DNA of 64,000 nt, taken from positions 260,404,044 to 260,468,043 of the forward strand of contig CM060708.1 of NCBI GenBank assembly GCA_030686995.1, read 5' to 3'. The number at the start of each line of letters is the position of its first letter. Within the stretch, counting starts at the first letter, position 1. The notes below the pieces were generated by a model, which had not been told where the DNA came from, ran no database searches, and saw only the letters and a program-made list of their open reading frames with translations. A program made the position numbers and the translations under genes. Below are positions 44,941 to 56,924 of the stretch, piece after piece. The DNA is from Artemisia argyi (Eukaryota > Streptophyta > Magnoliopsida > Asterales > Asteraceae).

Positions 44941-45689
44941 TGACTTCATACTTATGTTATTTTGGATATAATTAAGCCCACTTGTTTATAGTTCTTTATT
45001 TACATAGAGAGGCATCCCAAACAATGTAACTAAAGGAATATAAACGTATGGTTCGATGATTTATAATTTCTTTATTTAAACGAAAAGGCATCCCAATCCA
45101 TTCAAATAAGGACATTATAAATCATCCTACTTAAGAATTTCCGACACAACATTCATACTTAGCCGGTGAGTTACAAGGTAGTGTATTACGAGATGATACT
45201 GGTGTTCCAAAGGTACAAGATGAATATTCAATCTTGTAAAGCTGATAAAGGTGCTTGTGGTGTAACTAAGGATGATTTGAGCTTTAAAAGTGCATCAAAA
45301 TCTGTTAATGAGCTTGTGGTTCCAACGGTTGTGAAGATAATGTTATGATATGTTGATGAACAAAAGTGTGTAGTGTATGCTTAACATTAATACTCTTAGG
45401 TATCGATGTTGAGTTTGCTTTAAAAATCTTAAGAGATTTTAAAAGTTTATGATGGAATGGTATCCTAAACAGGATGGTACTTCTACAGGATGAAGAGAAT
45501 AATTGATAACTATCCCAAGATAGTAGTTCGGATTATCTCATAAATGAAAAATTTCAAGAATGAAATTAGGTAACACAAATAAGGTGTTAAGATTTCGCTG
45601 AGTGGTAAGATATTATCGTGTCTCTAGATTGTTTTAATGTATTCTGGTGGTTTATCGAGTTCATGTAGGAAATCAACCTAAACATAACC

Positions 45690-45940
45690 CTAGTACAACT
45701 ACTCTCAGTATTGGAAAATTTTAAGTCGAATATAGTTAGTCAGACTATATTCCACTGTCCCAAGGTTAAATATAGGTGACTAGTCTATATTTAGCCAAGG
45801 TTCGATAAAATTTTCAAATACCTAAACTAGGTATACTTTTGATATGTCCGTTGCTTTCGAGAAACTGTCCACTAAACAAAGGCGATGTCAAACCCTTAAG
45901 TTGCAAGTCCCGTCCATACAAGACTTGTAACGTATGTTTT
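45690..45940 (-). other. Fossil LTR-end / leader segment inside G
   Basis: Minus strand 45935-45842 resembles the end of F's LTR (GGTTACAAGTCT.TTATGGCGG, ACTTGCAACT). 45810-45690 resembles F's 5' leader (AACCTTGG, ATATAGACT.GTCA.CTATATT). In F these lie about 800 bp apart on either side of the PBS; here they are adjacent. Confidence 0.6.
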
Positions 45941-46235
45941 CATATTCCATTGCATAGAAGGTAGTAAGGGTAGATACGTATGGAAAGGAAGTTTTAAGTA
46001 GTTCTAAAATAGAACATACTTGGCCAGGATCACGAACTTTTAATAATGAAGGTTTCATAAGAAAACTTTGATGAATGTAGAGAAAGTTCAGCTTTTGTCG
46101 ATGATGGATTAGTTTGTCCTTTAGAAATCTCATATTTCTTGTTTTGAAATCGATAGATTGTGACGGGTTTTTGATATCATAAGAAATGATATTGATTATG
46201 TGATGGAATAATTCTAGAGACCATTTGCACATAAC

Positions 46236-46590
46236 ACAAAGTCTCGGAAGTAGGTTAGACCATTGTGTAATTCACAATGTCTGGGAAGTAGGTTAAACCG
46301 TTGTGTGACTCAAAACATTTGAGAAATGATTAAGACCATTGTATCATACAATGTCTTGGAAAATGAATGAGACCATTGCATCTCACAATGTCTTGGAAAA
46401 TGAATAAGACCATTGTATCTCACAATGTCTTGGAAAATGAATGAGACCATTGTATCTCACAATGTCTTGGAAAATGAATGAGACCATTGTATCTCACAAT
46501 GTCTCGGAAAATGAATGAGACCATTGTATCTCACAATGTCTTGGAAAATGAATGAGACCATTGTATCTCACAATGTCTTGGAAAATGAAT
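46236..46590. repeat. 37-bp tandem array in G, about nine to ten copies
   Basis: Core cacaatgtcttggaaaatga plus atgagaccattgtatct. Inner copies are almost identical, outer ones diverged. Confidence 0.93.
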
Positions 46591-46689
46591 GTTGGAGTAG
46601 GAACATGATTGGGAGAATGTAGTTGTGCCGAAATGCCATAGAATAGGCATACGCAGATATGTTTAGATAAAATGATTGAAAATAAACCG

Positions 46690-46980
46690 AGTTTATATAT
46701 CAATATACTAATATGTTCATGTAGCATAAAATGCCTAGTGTGTATATATCAATATACTTATATGTGTTCATGTAGCATAAAATGCTTAGTGTGTATATAT
46801 CAATATACTTATATGTGTTCATGTAGCATAAAATGCTTACGGGGAAATGCTCAATTATGTTTAGGGTACATATATCAATATGCAATTATGTTTGTGTAGC
46901 ACAAAAATGTCTACGGGGAAATGCTCAAAATGGGTATATATGAATATACAAATATGTTTGTGTATCATAACATGCTTACT
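46690..46980. repeat. About 50-bp tandem array in G, five copies
   Basis: Units with tatatcaatata(c/a), tatgt(g)ttcatgtagcata and aaatgc(t/c)ta. The two central copies are identical. Confidence 0.9.
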
Positions 46981-47092
46981 AAGTCCATAATCGTCTGGAG
47001 GATGGAAGACACGGAGAGCGAAAGGCTATAAAATGTTTTTGTTTGTGATTGTAGTTATAGTTTAGGTCTCACTTAGACCCGTTTCTCTATAA

Positions 47093-47109
47093 CCATGGCT
47101 CTGGTACCA
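47093..47109 (-). other. Primer-binding site of G (tRNA-iMet)
   Basis: Minus strand TGGTACCAGAGCCATGG, three bases after the LTR end. One change (C for T) from the usual TGGTATCAGAGC. Confidence 0.92.
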
Positions 47110-47112
47110 ATC

Positions 47113-50100
47113 TGTAACACCCCCAATTCATGGATGCAGCGGAATTCAAACTGGGTGTTACTCGTCGGCACAATAGTCACAATGATAGAAAACGAACTCC
47201 AATTGAGTCGTTTTGAAAAGGTTTATCATTCAAATTATATAAATATCAGAGATTACAAAATGAGGTCCCAATTGGTTCCATGTTTACAATGTATAATAAA
47301 TGAGTTTTGAATGATAATAAAATTTATAGCCCTCTTGAGTATCCGTGCCCTTCCGTTCCATCCTTGATCGTCATGAACCTGAAATACATGCTTGAGAGGT
47401 CAACACAAAGGTTGAGTGATATTCATAGAGTTTGTTAAATCGATTGAACACAATATGTTGGTAGTGTGAGTTATAGGCTCACACCAATGTTTGGAAAACA
47501 AAACAGGTAGGCTACGTTATTATACGCCCGGAACATGTATTATACACTAAGCTTATGAAACCATAACGTTAACGTGTACCAATATCGATTGGCAGATTTA
47601 TCCCGGTAGGTACTTTGCTAACATACCTAAATCTCAAATATTAATGCATTTGTTTGCACTTAGTCAAAACAAATGGGATTCGTCAATCCCAATAGGCCTA
47701 TTATTAATATTCGCGCTCACTATTGCTAGTGACTAAATGGTTCATAATAAAGGATTTCGGTTTAGCAAGGTTGGTACTTAGTGATAATAAAACAATCAGG
47801 TAAGCATACAATTTAAAAACATTGTGCTCGGTTAAAATAGCATGTATTCCCCACAAGGGTTTGTAAAACATTGTAATAATGTAAAGTGGGGCTATGAACT
47901 CACCTTAAGTAAGATAGCAAGTAATGAATGTAACGGTTGAATCGTGAAGGTTTCTACGAGCAACCTATAATAGAATGTTGTGACTTAGGATTTGAGTAAT
48001 GAATATAACGGAGTGCCTATATATATATCTTGCATTTAGTCCATGATGTGGTATGATGTATAATGTAAGTCTTTGAAGGAAATGATTCATGAAACATGTA
48101 TGTTTTGTATATCGTTCACTACCGTTCGGGCCGACATAATTCAGAAGTCATGTTAGTAAGCGTTCGAGGAGCCAGGACACTTTAACTCGTAAATCCACAA
48201 CTCAACTCGACGGCTTACATAATGAACTCCTCACATGAGGCTCCCTACTATTGTAGTAGTTGATGAAATATATAGATATAAGTTTTGATCCGAAAAGTTA
48301 CATGTCCGATACTTGAATAAACTTAGGAAAGTTTATTTGTACATGAAGATTGTTATTAGGGGTAGTTTCATAAGTCTTAAATGACCATTTTCTCTTGGTA
48401 AAATCTCATGGTTTCCTTTTAAGTGAAGTAGATCCAAATTGTATGTTCAAGTTATCGCCAACTCTTGTTTCATGTTTACGCCTATGTAAGTTGTTATGGT
48501 CATTTCGTCATGGCCTAGCCATGACCTTTGGTCCTTGTTCCAAGGTCATGAGACAAAACCTTGGCTCTAGCCATGGTTGTGGTCTTGATTATAGGTCATA
48601 AGACCTCTTGTTCCTTTCAAAGTATAACCATAATCTTGTGACTTTCGCCTAAAAATGGGCTGTTTAGAATTCGAAGAATTTTATCACTCTGAAAGTGTTT
48701 TTAGGTCTCGAGCTTCTTTGTTCCTGAACGAAAACGTCGTTCCGGACAACTTTCGTGTTTTAACTTTTTGATGAATCGGACCAGAAGTGGGACTTTCAAA
48801 ACCCAAATTTGATCAGGAAGCTATTTGGCAGTTTTGCCGGAAATCTTTGGTAATTTCAAATCGCCATAACTTTTGACTCGTATACTCGTTTTGGGTGGTT
48901 CAAATTGCTATGGTTTCCTTGTTAAGTCCTCTACTGTAATATGTAATAATAAAATATCATATTTTTACCATTTTGATCAGGTTATACCAACAAAGTCACT
49001 AGTTTACTTGTTTTAGTAACTTATCTTGTCAATCAATAACAATAACTTGTTTTGCTCACTTTTATACATCATGGACATGATAACAAGACAATATATAGCA
49101 CAAATAATATGTAAATAACATGAACATGATTATTTAACAAGAATCAAGTTAGGGTTTGGCTCACAACTTTTGGCTTTCAAAGATGAAAGGAAGTTAACAT
49201 GTAAGGATAGGACTTTGATAGACTTGCTTCAACCCACTTCACTTCATGCAATCTTTCTACTCTTGTAATCTTGAAAAATGGATGATGAAAGTTTGGGTGA
49301 ATTGAGTGGATTTAAACTCAAGAGAAATCACCAAGTATATGAGGTTATGGAAGTGTTTGATGAATGATAACCTATCTAGGGTTTCTATCTTGAAGAATCA
49401 CTTGAATCATGCATGAAACTTGGAGAGAATCAAGCAAAGATGAGAGGGTTGTGGTGTGGTTTGATGGCCGGCCAAAGGAGGGGATGGGGGTATTTATATG
49501 GGCTTGAGGAGGTTAGAAACTAGGACTAGTCAACACCTTGGAGACCAAGGTGAACACATGTACTAATCTTAAGGCCTTTAAGCTTGAGATCAAGCCACCT
49601 AGTGTGAAACCCCCCCCCCCCCCCATATGGCGGTTCATAAGCTTGGAGGACAAGGTGTGGACTTGTGATGATATTATCCAAGATATCTAGTGTGTTTTGA
49701 CTCCGGGAAATGCCAATCGTAAATGATTAAGCCTCAAAACGTAAAACCGGGTGTCGTAAAATTATGGAACTTGAAAGTATTGATAAACATGTCAATAAGT
49801 TCCATAATAAAATATAAAATGAGTGGTAGGTTCCATTTGGGTGTAAAACCCTGCTAAAAACTGGAAACACGGGTCTAAAACGCGTAATTCGCGTAAAACG
49901 CTGAATATTGCGTAAAATTGAGAAAAGTAAAATGTTACTTTTCTAATGTTATAAAAATGATTTAAAATGACTTATAATGTCTAGACTGGGCTCAGTCTAG
50001 TGTCGGTTGGTATTAAATGTCTTTTAGACATCAAACCGTAAGCCTAAAAATCAAGGAATGACTTATAACATCAAGGGATGATTTTTGGTCAATGGAGGAG

Positions 50101-50578
50101 GGAAAAATATGTTGACTTTTTCTAATAAGTTGAAAACTCAAAAAGTCTTAGAAACTCGTTTTGTGGTCTAACGGTTAATCGCCCATTCGGTTAAGCGTGC
50201 TCATGTGAGATTAGTACCGACATGGGTGACCTGCTGGGAAGTTTTTGGTCATGTTTTTCTCAGTCACAATTAATTCTCAAATAAATCATGAGTGTGTCAA
50301 ACATTTTTCTGATGTGGGGTCACCTGACGGGGTGGAATTTCGTCGTGCGTAGAATTTCTGAATGACGTTTTACCCTAAAACGTGTAATTCCTTAATAACT
50401 TTCACGAAAATGAGCTTATGAAAGTTAAACTTTTAATTTGCCATGGAAATGATTTATCACTCGATAAAATCAAATAAAAATCAACTTTCGGGAAAGTTTC
50501 GGGAAAAAAATGAATAGTAAAAGTGAATAGTGAAATTTTCCGGGAATGGTAATTAACCTGAAATTGTGAATTGTTACA
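47113..50578 (-). repeat. 5' LTR of element G
   Basis: Almost identical to 40750-44212. The poly-C tract at about 49609-49624 is 3 bp longer. Confidence 0.95.
47379..47903 (-). other. Putative LTR intron of G (5' LTR copy)
   Basis: Identical signals and length to 41016-41540. This is the copy that would be transcribed from the 5' promoter. Confidence 0.5.
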
Positions 50579-50583
50579 AAAGA

Positions 50584-52735
50584 GGTCTTTTAAAGGGTTA
50601 TAACGTTAGGTGTAGGGATATGGAATACACGGTTTTGTTGAATATATGAAATCTTTACTGGTGGCGAGTTAAAAATCTTGGTTAATTACATGTACAATAT
50701 GGCGTTGCTAAGCCAAGACTAGACTCGACTTAAGCTAATAAATGAAAAATAACAAAAACATAAAATAAACATAGAATGAAACGGGATGGTAGTCCGTATG
50801 TTTTTCTCTCTTTTCTCTTTTTTCTTTTTTTTTTTTCTTTTTCTTGATTTTTCATTTATTTTTTTTTTTTATTTTTTATTTTTTTTGCATACACTCTTAC
50901 CCTACCTTACAAAATAATACATCATAGGGAATAAACATTTCCCTTACACTTGAATTTTTACATACTTTACAATAAACTAATCTAATGACTCGAATTAAGA
51001 TAATCAAAACACTTGGAGTACTTTTAAGATTAACGTACATATGGGGGTAATAAATGATGTTCTTCCCCATTACTCCATAACATTAGTACTTTACCCATGA
51101 GTCCCAATCGTCCCAAAACAATATGTACAAGGATATGACTCGACTTAGCAACCATGTGATCAATTAGATAATTAACTAAGGGTTTAACAAATAACAATAA
51201 TGCACTAAAGATGAGTGCATACACGAAAGGCTAAGGTGATTTGGGTGTACATCTAAGTGGGTTGTAACAAATTATTCCTTTAAGTGAGATGCTTAAAGTT
51301 AGAAACGAAAAGATAGGCTCGGAGGGGTGTACTAGGGGTTTCGTGTACTAAAAATGAGTACAACGCTAAGGTGTGGGAAAAATTAATTGATTTAACTAGT
51401 CAAGTAATATGACTTAAATGGTCAAGTAATTATGATACGGGTTTAACACAAGGGTGATCCTAATGCCTCTTATCATGTAGTAAATTCTACCACACGAATG
51501 TAGTCTCACTAGCAGTCTCGGGATGCATCACTAACGCAAGTTCTAGAATCTAAATGCTACCGGTACACTCATAAGCACTAATAGTAAATGCTTTTCCTTT
51601 CAAATCTAAAGGCGAACCTCACATATTTGGGTGGAAAATTTTTCTGAATGGTACGGTTTTGTGCTAGTCATACAACTCCTATCCATGAGATGCTTGCTAA
51701 GGCTAAAGTTTCACTCCTAAATGTTGTAAAAAGTTTTAAATTTGGCGCTAAAATTAGACTAACAAGTATTTCTCATAGTTTTATTACACACCTACCATCA
51801 AACAAACAAACTCAAGTGAAAGTTTATCTATAAGGTATCATCATTTACCCTCCCCTTACACTTAGGATGAGCATTGTCCCCAATGTTCAATTAAAGAATG
51901 TAAAAGTGCAATAGGTAAAAGAATGAAATCAAATACTCCCCTGATTCGCTCGGTATGGATAGTGTGGTAATAAAGTTAGATCCTCCTCCAAGAAAATGAA
52001 CAATCAAAGCTTCCCTTCTAGAATATAAATCACTTCTTGTCATACATAACCTGTTAAACCTGAGAAAATAACAAGGCAACCTCGCGTAAAATCGGCGGCA
52101 ATCTATATATGCTAATAAATCCTATAAAGCAAAGTAAGATATAATGCTTATGGAATGAATGTTTGCAGATTCCCTGGAGATTATAAAACTAAAGAATTAA
52201 CAAAAGCTTTAAGACTCCGTTAGAGAAACAAAACTAGCAAAATTTCTAGATTTTTTACACATGACGCCGTCAGGAATTTCTTCATGACGCCGTCAGAAGT
52301 GACCTGCAGAAATCTTTATGTTAAGTTTCCGGAAAATTTCTGGAAAAACTTTGTTATACTTCCTGAAAAATCCTGCAAAACATCATTATGACTCGATACA
52401 AGCATTTGACTCTAACAAATACGAATATACATGTTCATTTAATATTGTGGAGAATCATGATCAATTTTGTTTCTTAAAAACATATTTGGGGTTTCCCCTT
52501 ACACTTATCTTTTGCGAAATACCTTTGGATGAAGTTAAGACTAAGCCAAACGACAAAATAAAGTATTTTCACTATTTTAGTTTTGAAACATGATCTACCA
52601 ACAATAAAAATAAAGCATGCATACGGAAACAAATAACAATCAAACAAATAAAAATCACACAAAGCATGGGTTGCCTCCCAAGAAGCGCTTTTCTTTATTT
52701 ACGAGTCTTGTAGCTAGACTCAAGGTCATGGGTTA
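50584..52735 (-). other. 3' untranslated region of element C
   Basis: No gene. Contains a long T-rich tract (50816-50890) and PPT-like GTGTAAGGG runs on the minus strand (near 50940, 51855 and 52495), the middle one with a CATTG/CAATG stem-loop. Two TGACGCCGTCA palindromes lie at 52262-52300. From 51935 it is homologous to element A 8678-9475. Confidence 0.75.
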
Positions 52736-54400
52736 TTACGTGACCTCATAGTTGGTTTCACTCTCTAGGTCATCTCCTATCTCGGCATCGCTTTCATAGT
52801 TCAGGTATTTTGGGTCTTCGAACTCAAAGACATCTTTTCGATACATGGACCCAAGTTTACTAACATCCTTAAAGAATCCACATGATAAATCAGAAGTGTT
52901 CTTACATCCTCTCCGAACATCCTCATCACATAAGATAAGTTGAGAGCTTAGCTTATCAAGCCCGTCACAATCGATTTCTTTGAGATCCCTTCTCTTGTAT
53001 AGCGTTTGGTATGACACCCTCCTAATTCCATCAGTGAAAGTCATGATTTCGTTCCGGTCATCAACTATTAAATTAGTGATTTCACAAAAGGGTGCTCTGA
53101 AAACAACTTGTGACAACCTTTGGTCGACATAGTCTTCGATATTGTCCACGATCGTAAATTCCATAGTGAATGCCATATTTCCTACGAATACCTGGATTTC
53201 ATGATCTCTACCGACCACGTTCTCTCCTTTATAAATCATTCCCCATCTGCAGATATTGTTAGAGTGGAATAGGGACATAAAATTCTTAGGTAGGAATACG
53301 TTAATGTAGACATTATCGAAATACTTATAACCGATCATGCAGGGGATTTTGAGATTATTCGGATCACGCCGCCTTATCCTCCCCGATCTTCCATCCCTTG
53401 ATCCATATAGATTCCCTTCTAGTGATGGACGGTACTCGTATACCTCCTCATTACCCCTACGAAAAATTACCTTCTTGACGCCATTGGTGAATAATGCACT
53501 ACCATCCTGCTCATCAAGGATTACTCCTGATTCATTGACAAATGGTTTCCAGAGAACAAGGTTGGTTAATGTTAGATTAATGACAGGGTCTATGTTATCG
53601 ACCACAGTGAGGTCGATGTTGTAGACAAGTTCTCCAATTATGACTGATAAATATTTTATTACCCCTGTGTTATTGATTCTTTCATACACCGTGCGTTCAG
53701 GGAAGGCTTCGTGGTATAGGGAAAGGGGGATTATGTTGACAGGGAGGCTAGGATCTATATGAGTATCAGTTAAGAGCCTTTTCCTAATAGTGCAAGAAAT
53801 CTTGAAAACTTTAGAGTTGCTTCCCTCAGTCCTATCACTACTCCCATTAGTCATATCTACCAAATTTCTCTCGGGTTCCTCTATAATAGATTTACCCGAA
53901 ATCGCTGGATTTCTCATATGCTCTTTCGATCTCTCTTTCACTTCATCCAATTTGCTAGACTCTTGCGTGATGGAGTGCTCGAATGAGTTGGTAGGATTCT
54001 TGGCCAATTCGTGGTCTAACCTTGAGGTTTCATCCTTAGCTGTATGACCGATATTTCCAGTTGGTTGTTGGTTCAAGTTAGGTGTAGGAGCAGATATTGT
54101 GGTGACAGTATTTACAAAATGGATCGGTCCTAGGGGGTTGACAGGGTCCCTTACGTCATTTACCTTTGGTGACAGATGTTTAAAGAGTTTACTAGGACTT
54201 TTTATTTTCACAGGAGAGGTTAGCTGATTCATGACGGTAACAGATTTGACCTCTTCAGCCTGAATTGGTTTATTAATAGCGTGCTCTTTAATAGCAGTTA
54301 ACAAATTACAAATCTTGTTATTCATATCGGCTTGTTGTTGCCTAAATTTAGTCTCGAGTGTAGAGAGTTGTAATTCTTGAGATAGAATGAACTTTCTCAA
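52736..54400 (-). CDS. Gag-associated protein of element C (554 aa) with two degenerate retropepsin-like domains
   Basis: Open frame with a probable coiled coil at residues 8-40 (ELQLSTLETKFRQQQADMNN) and a low-complexity linker at about 45-195. Domain 1 is about 198-315 (THIDPSLPVNIIPLSLY, IIGELVYNIDLTVVDNI, LVLWKPF). Domain 2 is about 350-470 (KIPCMIGYKYFDNVYINVF, FLPKNFMSLF, IQVFVGNMAFTMEF, QVVFRAPF). Both have the strand pattern of a retropepsin. Where D-S/T-G is expected, domain 1 has Asp-Pro-Ser and domain 2 has Asn-Val-Phe, so neither should be an active protease. The frame continues from the gag zinc-knuckle segment upstream. The first codon is not ATG and the true N-terminus is upstream. 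Confidence 0.75.
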   Translation of the reverse strand: MRKFILSQELQLSTLETKFRQQQADMNNKICNLLTAIKEHAINKPIQAEEVKSVTVMNQLTSPVKIKSPSKLFKHLSPKVNDVRDPVNPLGPIHFVNTVTTISAPTPNLNQQPTGNIGHTAKDETSRLDHELAKNPTNSFEHSITQESSKLDEVKERSKEHMRNPAISGKSIIEEPERNLVDMTNGSSDRTEGSNSKVFKISCTIRKRLLTDTHIDPSLPVNIIPLSLYHEAFPERTVYERINNTGVIKYLSVIIGELVYNIDLTVVDNIDPVINLTLTNLVLWKPFVNESGVILDEQDGSALFTNGVKKVIFRRGNEEVYEYRPSLEGNLYGSRDGRSGRIRRRDPNNLKIPCMIGYKYFDNVYINVFLPKNFMSLFHSNNICRWGMIYKGENVVGRDHEIQVFVGNMAFTMEFTIVDNIEDYVDQRLSQVVFRAPFCEITNLIVDDRNEIMTFTDGIRRVSYQTLYKRRDLKEIDCDGLDKLSSQLILCDEDVRRGCKNTSDLSCGFFKDVSKLGSMYRKDVFEFEDPKYLNYESDAEIGDDLESETNYEVT

Positions 54401-54820
54401 GGCATCTTCATAGCTTTGCCTAGGAGTGCTCTGTGATGGAAAATGCTTGGACCATTCGAGTGGGGAGGAATCATTGAAGGATACGCTCCTAGTTTGGTAC
54501 CCTCTGAAATTAGGTTTATCCTTCCATGCCTCATAGGCCTTATCAAAGTTTCAAGGACCTCGACCAACGTGTGACGATGTGAATTCCTTATAAGCATGTT
54601 TTGGAAGCTCCATGCAGTTATGAGTTTCATGAGGGCCATTACACAATTTACATGAAGAAGCGATTTTGCTCACTTGGCTTGAAGGCTTAGAGCCTCGTAG
54701 GATTTCATGAGAAACTTGACTCGACCTTCAAGTTCCATGATCCTACGGTCGGGAGTGCTAGAATTGTTCGAAGGCAAAGATATTGCCTTGACCGTTTTGT
54801 TCAAATCAAGGGGATCATTC
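54401..54820 (-). pseudogene. Gag zinc-knuckle segment of element C, frameshifted
   Basis: One frame reads STPDRRIMELEGRVKFLMKS; the next reads SKIASSCKLCNGPHETHNC, a CCHC-like knuckle of the Asteraceae Gypsy gag type. It is followed by a TGA after VGRGP and then FDKAYEAWKDKPNFRGYQ leading into the 554-aa frame. A one-base shift and one stop break it. It is cut at 54821 by Copia D. Confidence 0.72.
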
Positions 54821-56471
54821 TATGAAAACGTAGAGGGGGGTGAATACGTTACCGTTTAAAAACTTTATTTCTTGTTGTATCAAATATCCATTCTTAGCTT
54901 GTTCTAATATGAAATATGTTAAGTGTAGTTTATGACTAGCATAAACTAAAGACAAGTTATCACACAAGCATAAACAACGTCACAACACAAACAATCACAT
55001 AATGCAAACAATATAGAAAAGCAATAAGTAAAAGGAAAGTGCAAACCGAACACGAGGATTTATAGTGGTTCGGTCACGGATCTCCTCTCCGCCCTACTCC
55101 ACTCCTCGAGTACCCAACTCGAGAGTTACTTCACTAGATCAACAACCTCCCTTTTCGGCGGAGAAAACCTTACACGTCGCTTATACACGTTTACCGACAC
55201 TAAGCTAGATGTCGATTTCTTTTACAAGGGTACAACCACTCCCATTCGTCGCTTACACTTTTACCGACACTAAGCTAGATGTCGAGTTCTTTTACATGGG
55301 TACAACCACTCCCGTTCGTCGCTTACACTTTTACCGACACTAAGCTAGATGTCGAGTTCTTTACCAAGGGTACAACCACTCCCGCTATGTTTTGTGGCCC
55401 AACATAAAAACCTTGTGTTTTATGGCACAAACACATAAACCATCTAATCTATATTGTTATGATACAATGATGATCCAAGACATAAAAGTCTAATGGATAT
55501 GCATGCCTAATCTACATGAACTTCTTGAATAAGAAGTCTTCAACCATTGAGGATGTCAAGTGCCCTTGAATCTTCATATGTTGGAATGCTTTAATAAATG
55601 ATGACTTCAAGATCTTGTAACCTTCTTGGTGGATCATGAAGTATGATATGCTTACAACAAAGATGAATGTTAGAAGCATTATGATCATTTTGGAAAGGGT
55701 GATCTACATGGTTTCCTACTTATCTATGTGTGCATGTGTTTTTTCATCTTTTCATCATCAAGTTATGAGAAAACCATGGACTACTATTTATAGGAAAACA
55801 AGTAAAGAGGTTTTTCTAAAACCATATTCCTAAAACTAGCAAAAGTAAAAACCATGTTCTAGTCACTTTCACAATGTCACATCTAGTAAATACTAATCAA
55901 CATGCATTGAACCAAATATGGAATATTCTCAAAATGTGTAAGAGTATTGCTAGTCAAACACATAAACCTTCCATAAATGCATGATGTGACACATATATAT
56001 ATTTCTATTTTAAGATTTAGATATATATGAAAGTAAACATGTATATATTACCTAAGTAATGTTATTATAGTAAGTTAATGAGTTATTTAAAAATGTTTGA
56101 TTCCTAATGTCATCACATTTTTGTCATTTGTAAAACTTACTAATATTAATTTAACACCTAAAGTGGCACTTATTCTATTTGACACCTAAAGTGTACTTAG
56201 ACACCTAATATACTTAAAGACCCTAAAAGTATTTTAGTCATTCTAAATGGTTGGTCAAGGGGTTTGATCATAATGCTACATAACAAACATGTACGAACCT
56301 GTGTTGTAGCATACGATGACTCGAGACGTTGAGAGGTGTTGAATGTTTGTTGAGACAAAGTATGATTACAAGTAACTTGTACATTTTACGTTATGTATCA
56401 AGTTATACGTTTGTCATCAATCAAAACAAACGAGACTGTATAGATTAAATATCGTAATATTTGCACTAACA
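54821..56471 (-). repeat. 3' LTR of element D (1651 bp)
   Basis: Matches 63493-63715 over the shared part. Its inner end is TATGAAAACG where the other copy has TGTGAAAACG. TATA-like CCTATAAATAG lies on the minus strand near 55785-55800. Confidence 0.87.
55174..55385. repeat. About 67-bp tandem repeat in D LTR, three copies
   Basis: Units begin gtcgctta(ta)cac..tttaccgacac and include taagctagatgtcga and gggtacaaccactcccg. The spacing is regular. Confidence 0.92.
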
Positions 56472-56485
56472 ATCTCCCCCTTTTT
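56472..56485 (-). other. Polypurine tract of D
   Basis: Minus strand AAAAAGGGGGAGAT against the LTR start, the same as in Copia (+). Confidence 0.92.
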
Positions 56486-56924
56486 GATGATGACAAAATA
56501 TGTAAACGTGATAGAACGTAAAATGTAAAAAGTTACTTGTGTCCGTATTACTTGTATCCGCACCACACCTTCTACATTTCCTTCTCCGTTTACACTCTTC
56601 TCCCCCTTTGTCAAAACAAAAAGGGGTGTGTCCTTGGAGTTAACTTAATTTCTCCCCGAAATGGCGAGCTTGTATCATCCCTAGTGAAGTGAATTCTTCA
56701 ACTCCAATTTCCTAAGGTTGTTAGCAGATCCATTGATCAAATTAAGTTCCTTGACCTACACCAAGGTTAGTGTTGTGCAACATAAAAAAAATTTATACGA
56801 AAAATGCATGATGAATAAAAATCATTTTGGACTATGTTGACTTATCTCCTTCTTTATGTCGAAACACAAAGGTGCGTCGAAGAATGAGAAAAAAAATGCG
56901 TACATGCTTCCCCTAGATTGTAGC

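Larger units (their letters stand above)
40750..50578 (-). mobile_element. Element G: LARD-type Gypsy derivative, complete with TSD
   Basis: Complete 9829-bp insertion in C, flanked by aaaga at 40745-40749 and 50579-50583. LTRs are 3463 and 3466 bp and differ by eye at about five substitutions plus a 3-bp poly-C change, so it is younger than F. PBS and PPT are intact. The 2.9-kb internal region has no recognisable gag or pol, only tandem arrays. Its LTR shares blocks with element 1 and F, so it belongs to the same broader group. Confidence 0.94.
29278..54820 (-). mobile_element. Element C: non-autonomous Gypsy of the A family, carrying F, G and D
   Basis: Minus-strand element inserted in B's gag. 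Its 3' LTR is 29278-30664. Without the insertions, its internal pieces are 30665-30868, 40620-40749 and 50584-54820. These encode a gag zinc knuckle and a 554-aa retropepsin-like protein but no polymerase in the visible part. The 5' LTR is not in the window: copia D interrupts at 54821 and C should resume to the right. Confidence 0.78.

Noticed and set aside
50816..50890. T-rich tract as the poly(A) tail of a LINE or processed gene on the minus strand
   Set aside because: The sequence on either side is continuous 3' UTR of element C with no target duplication or ORF2-like coding.
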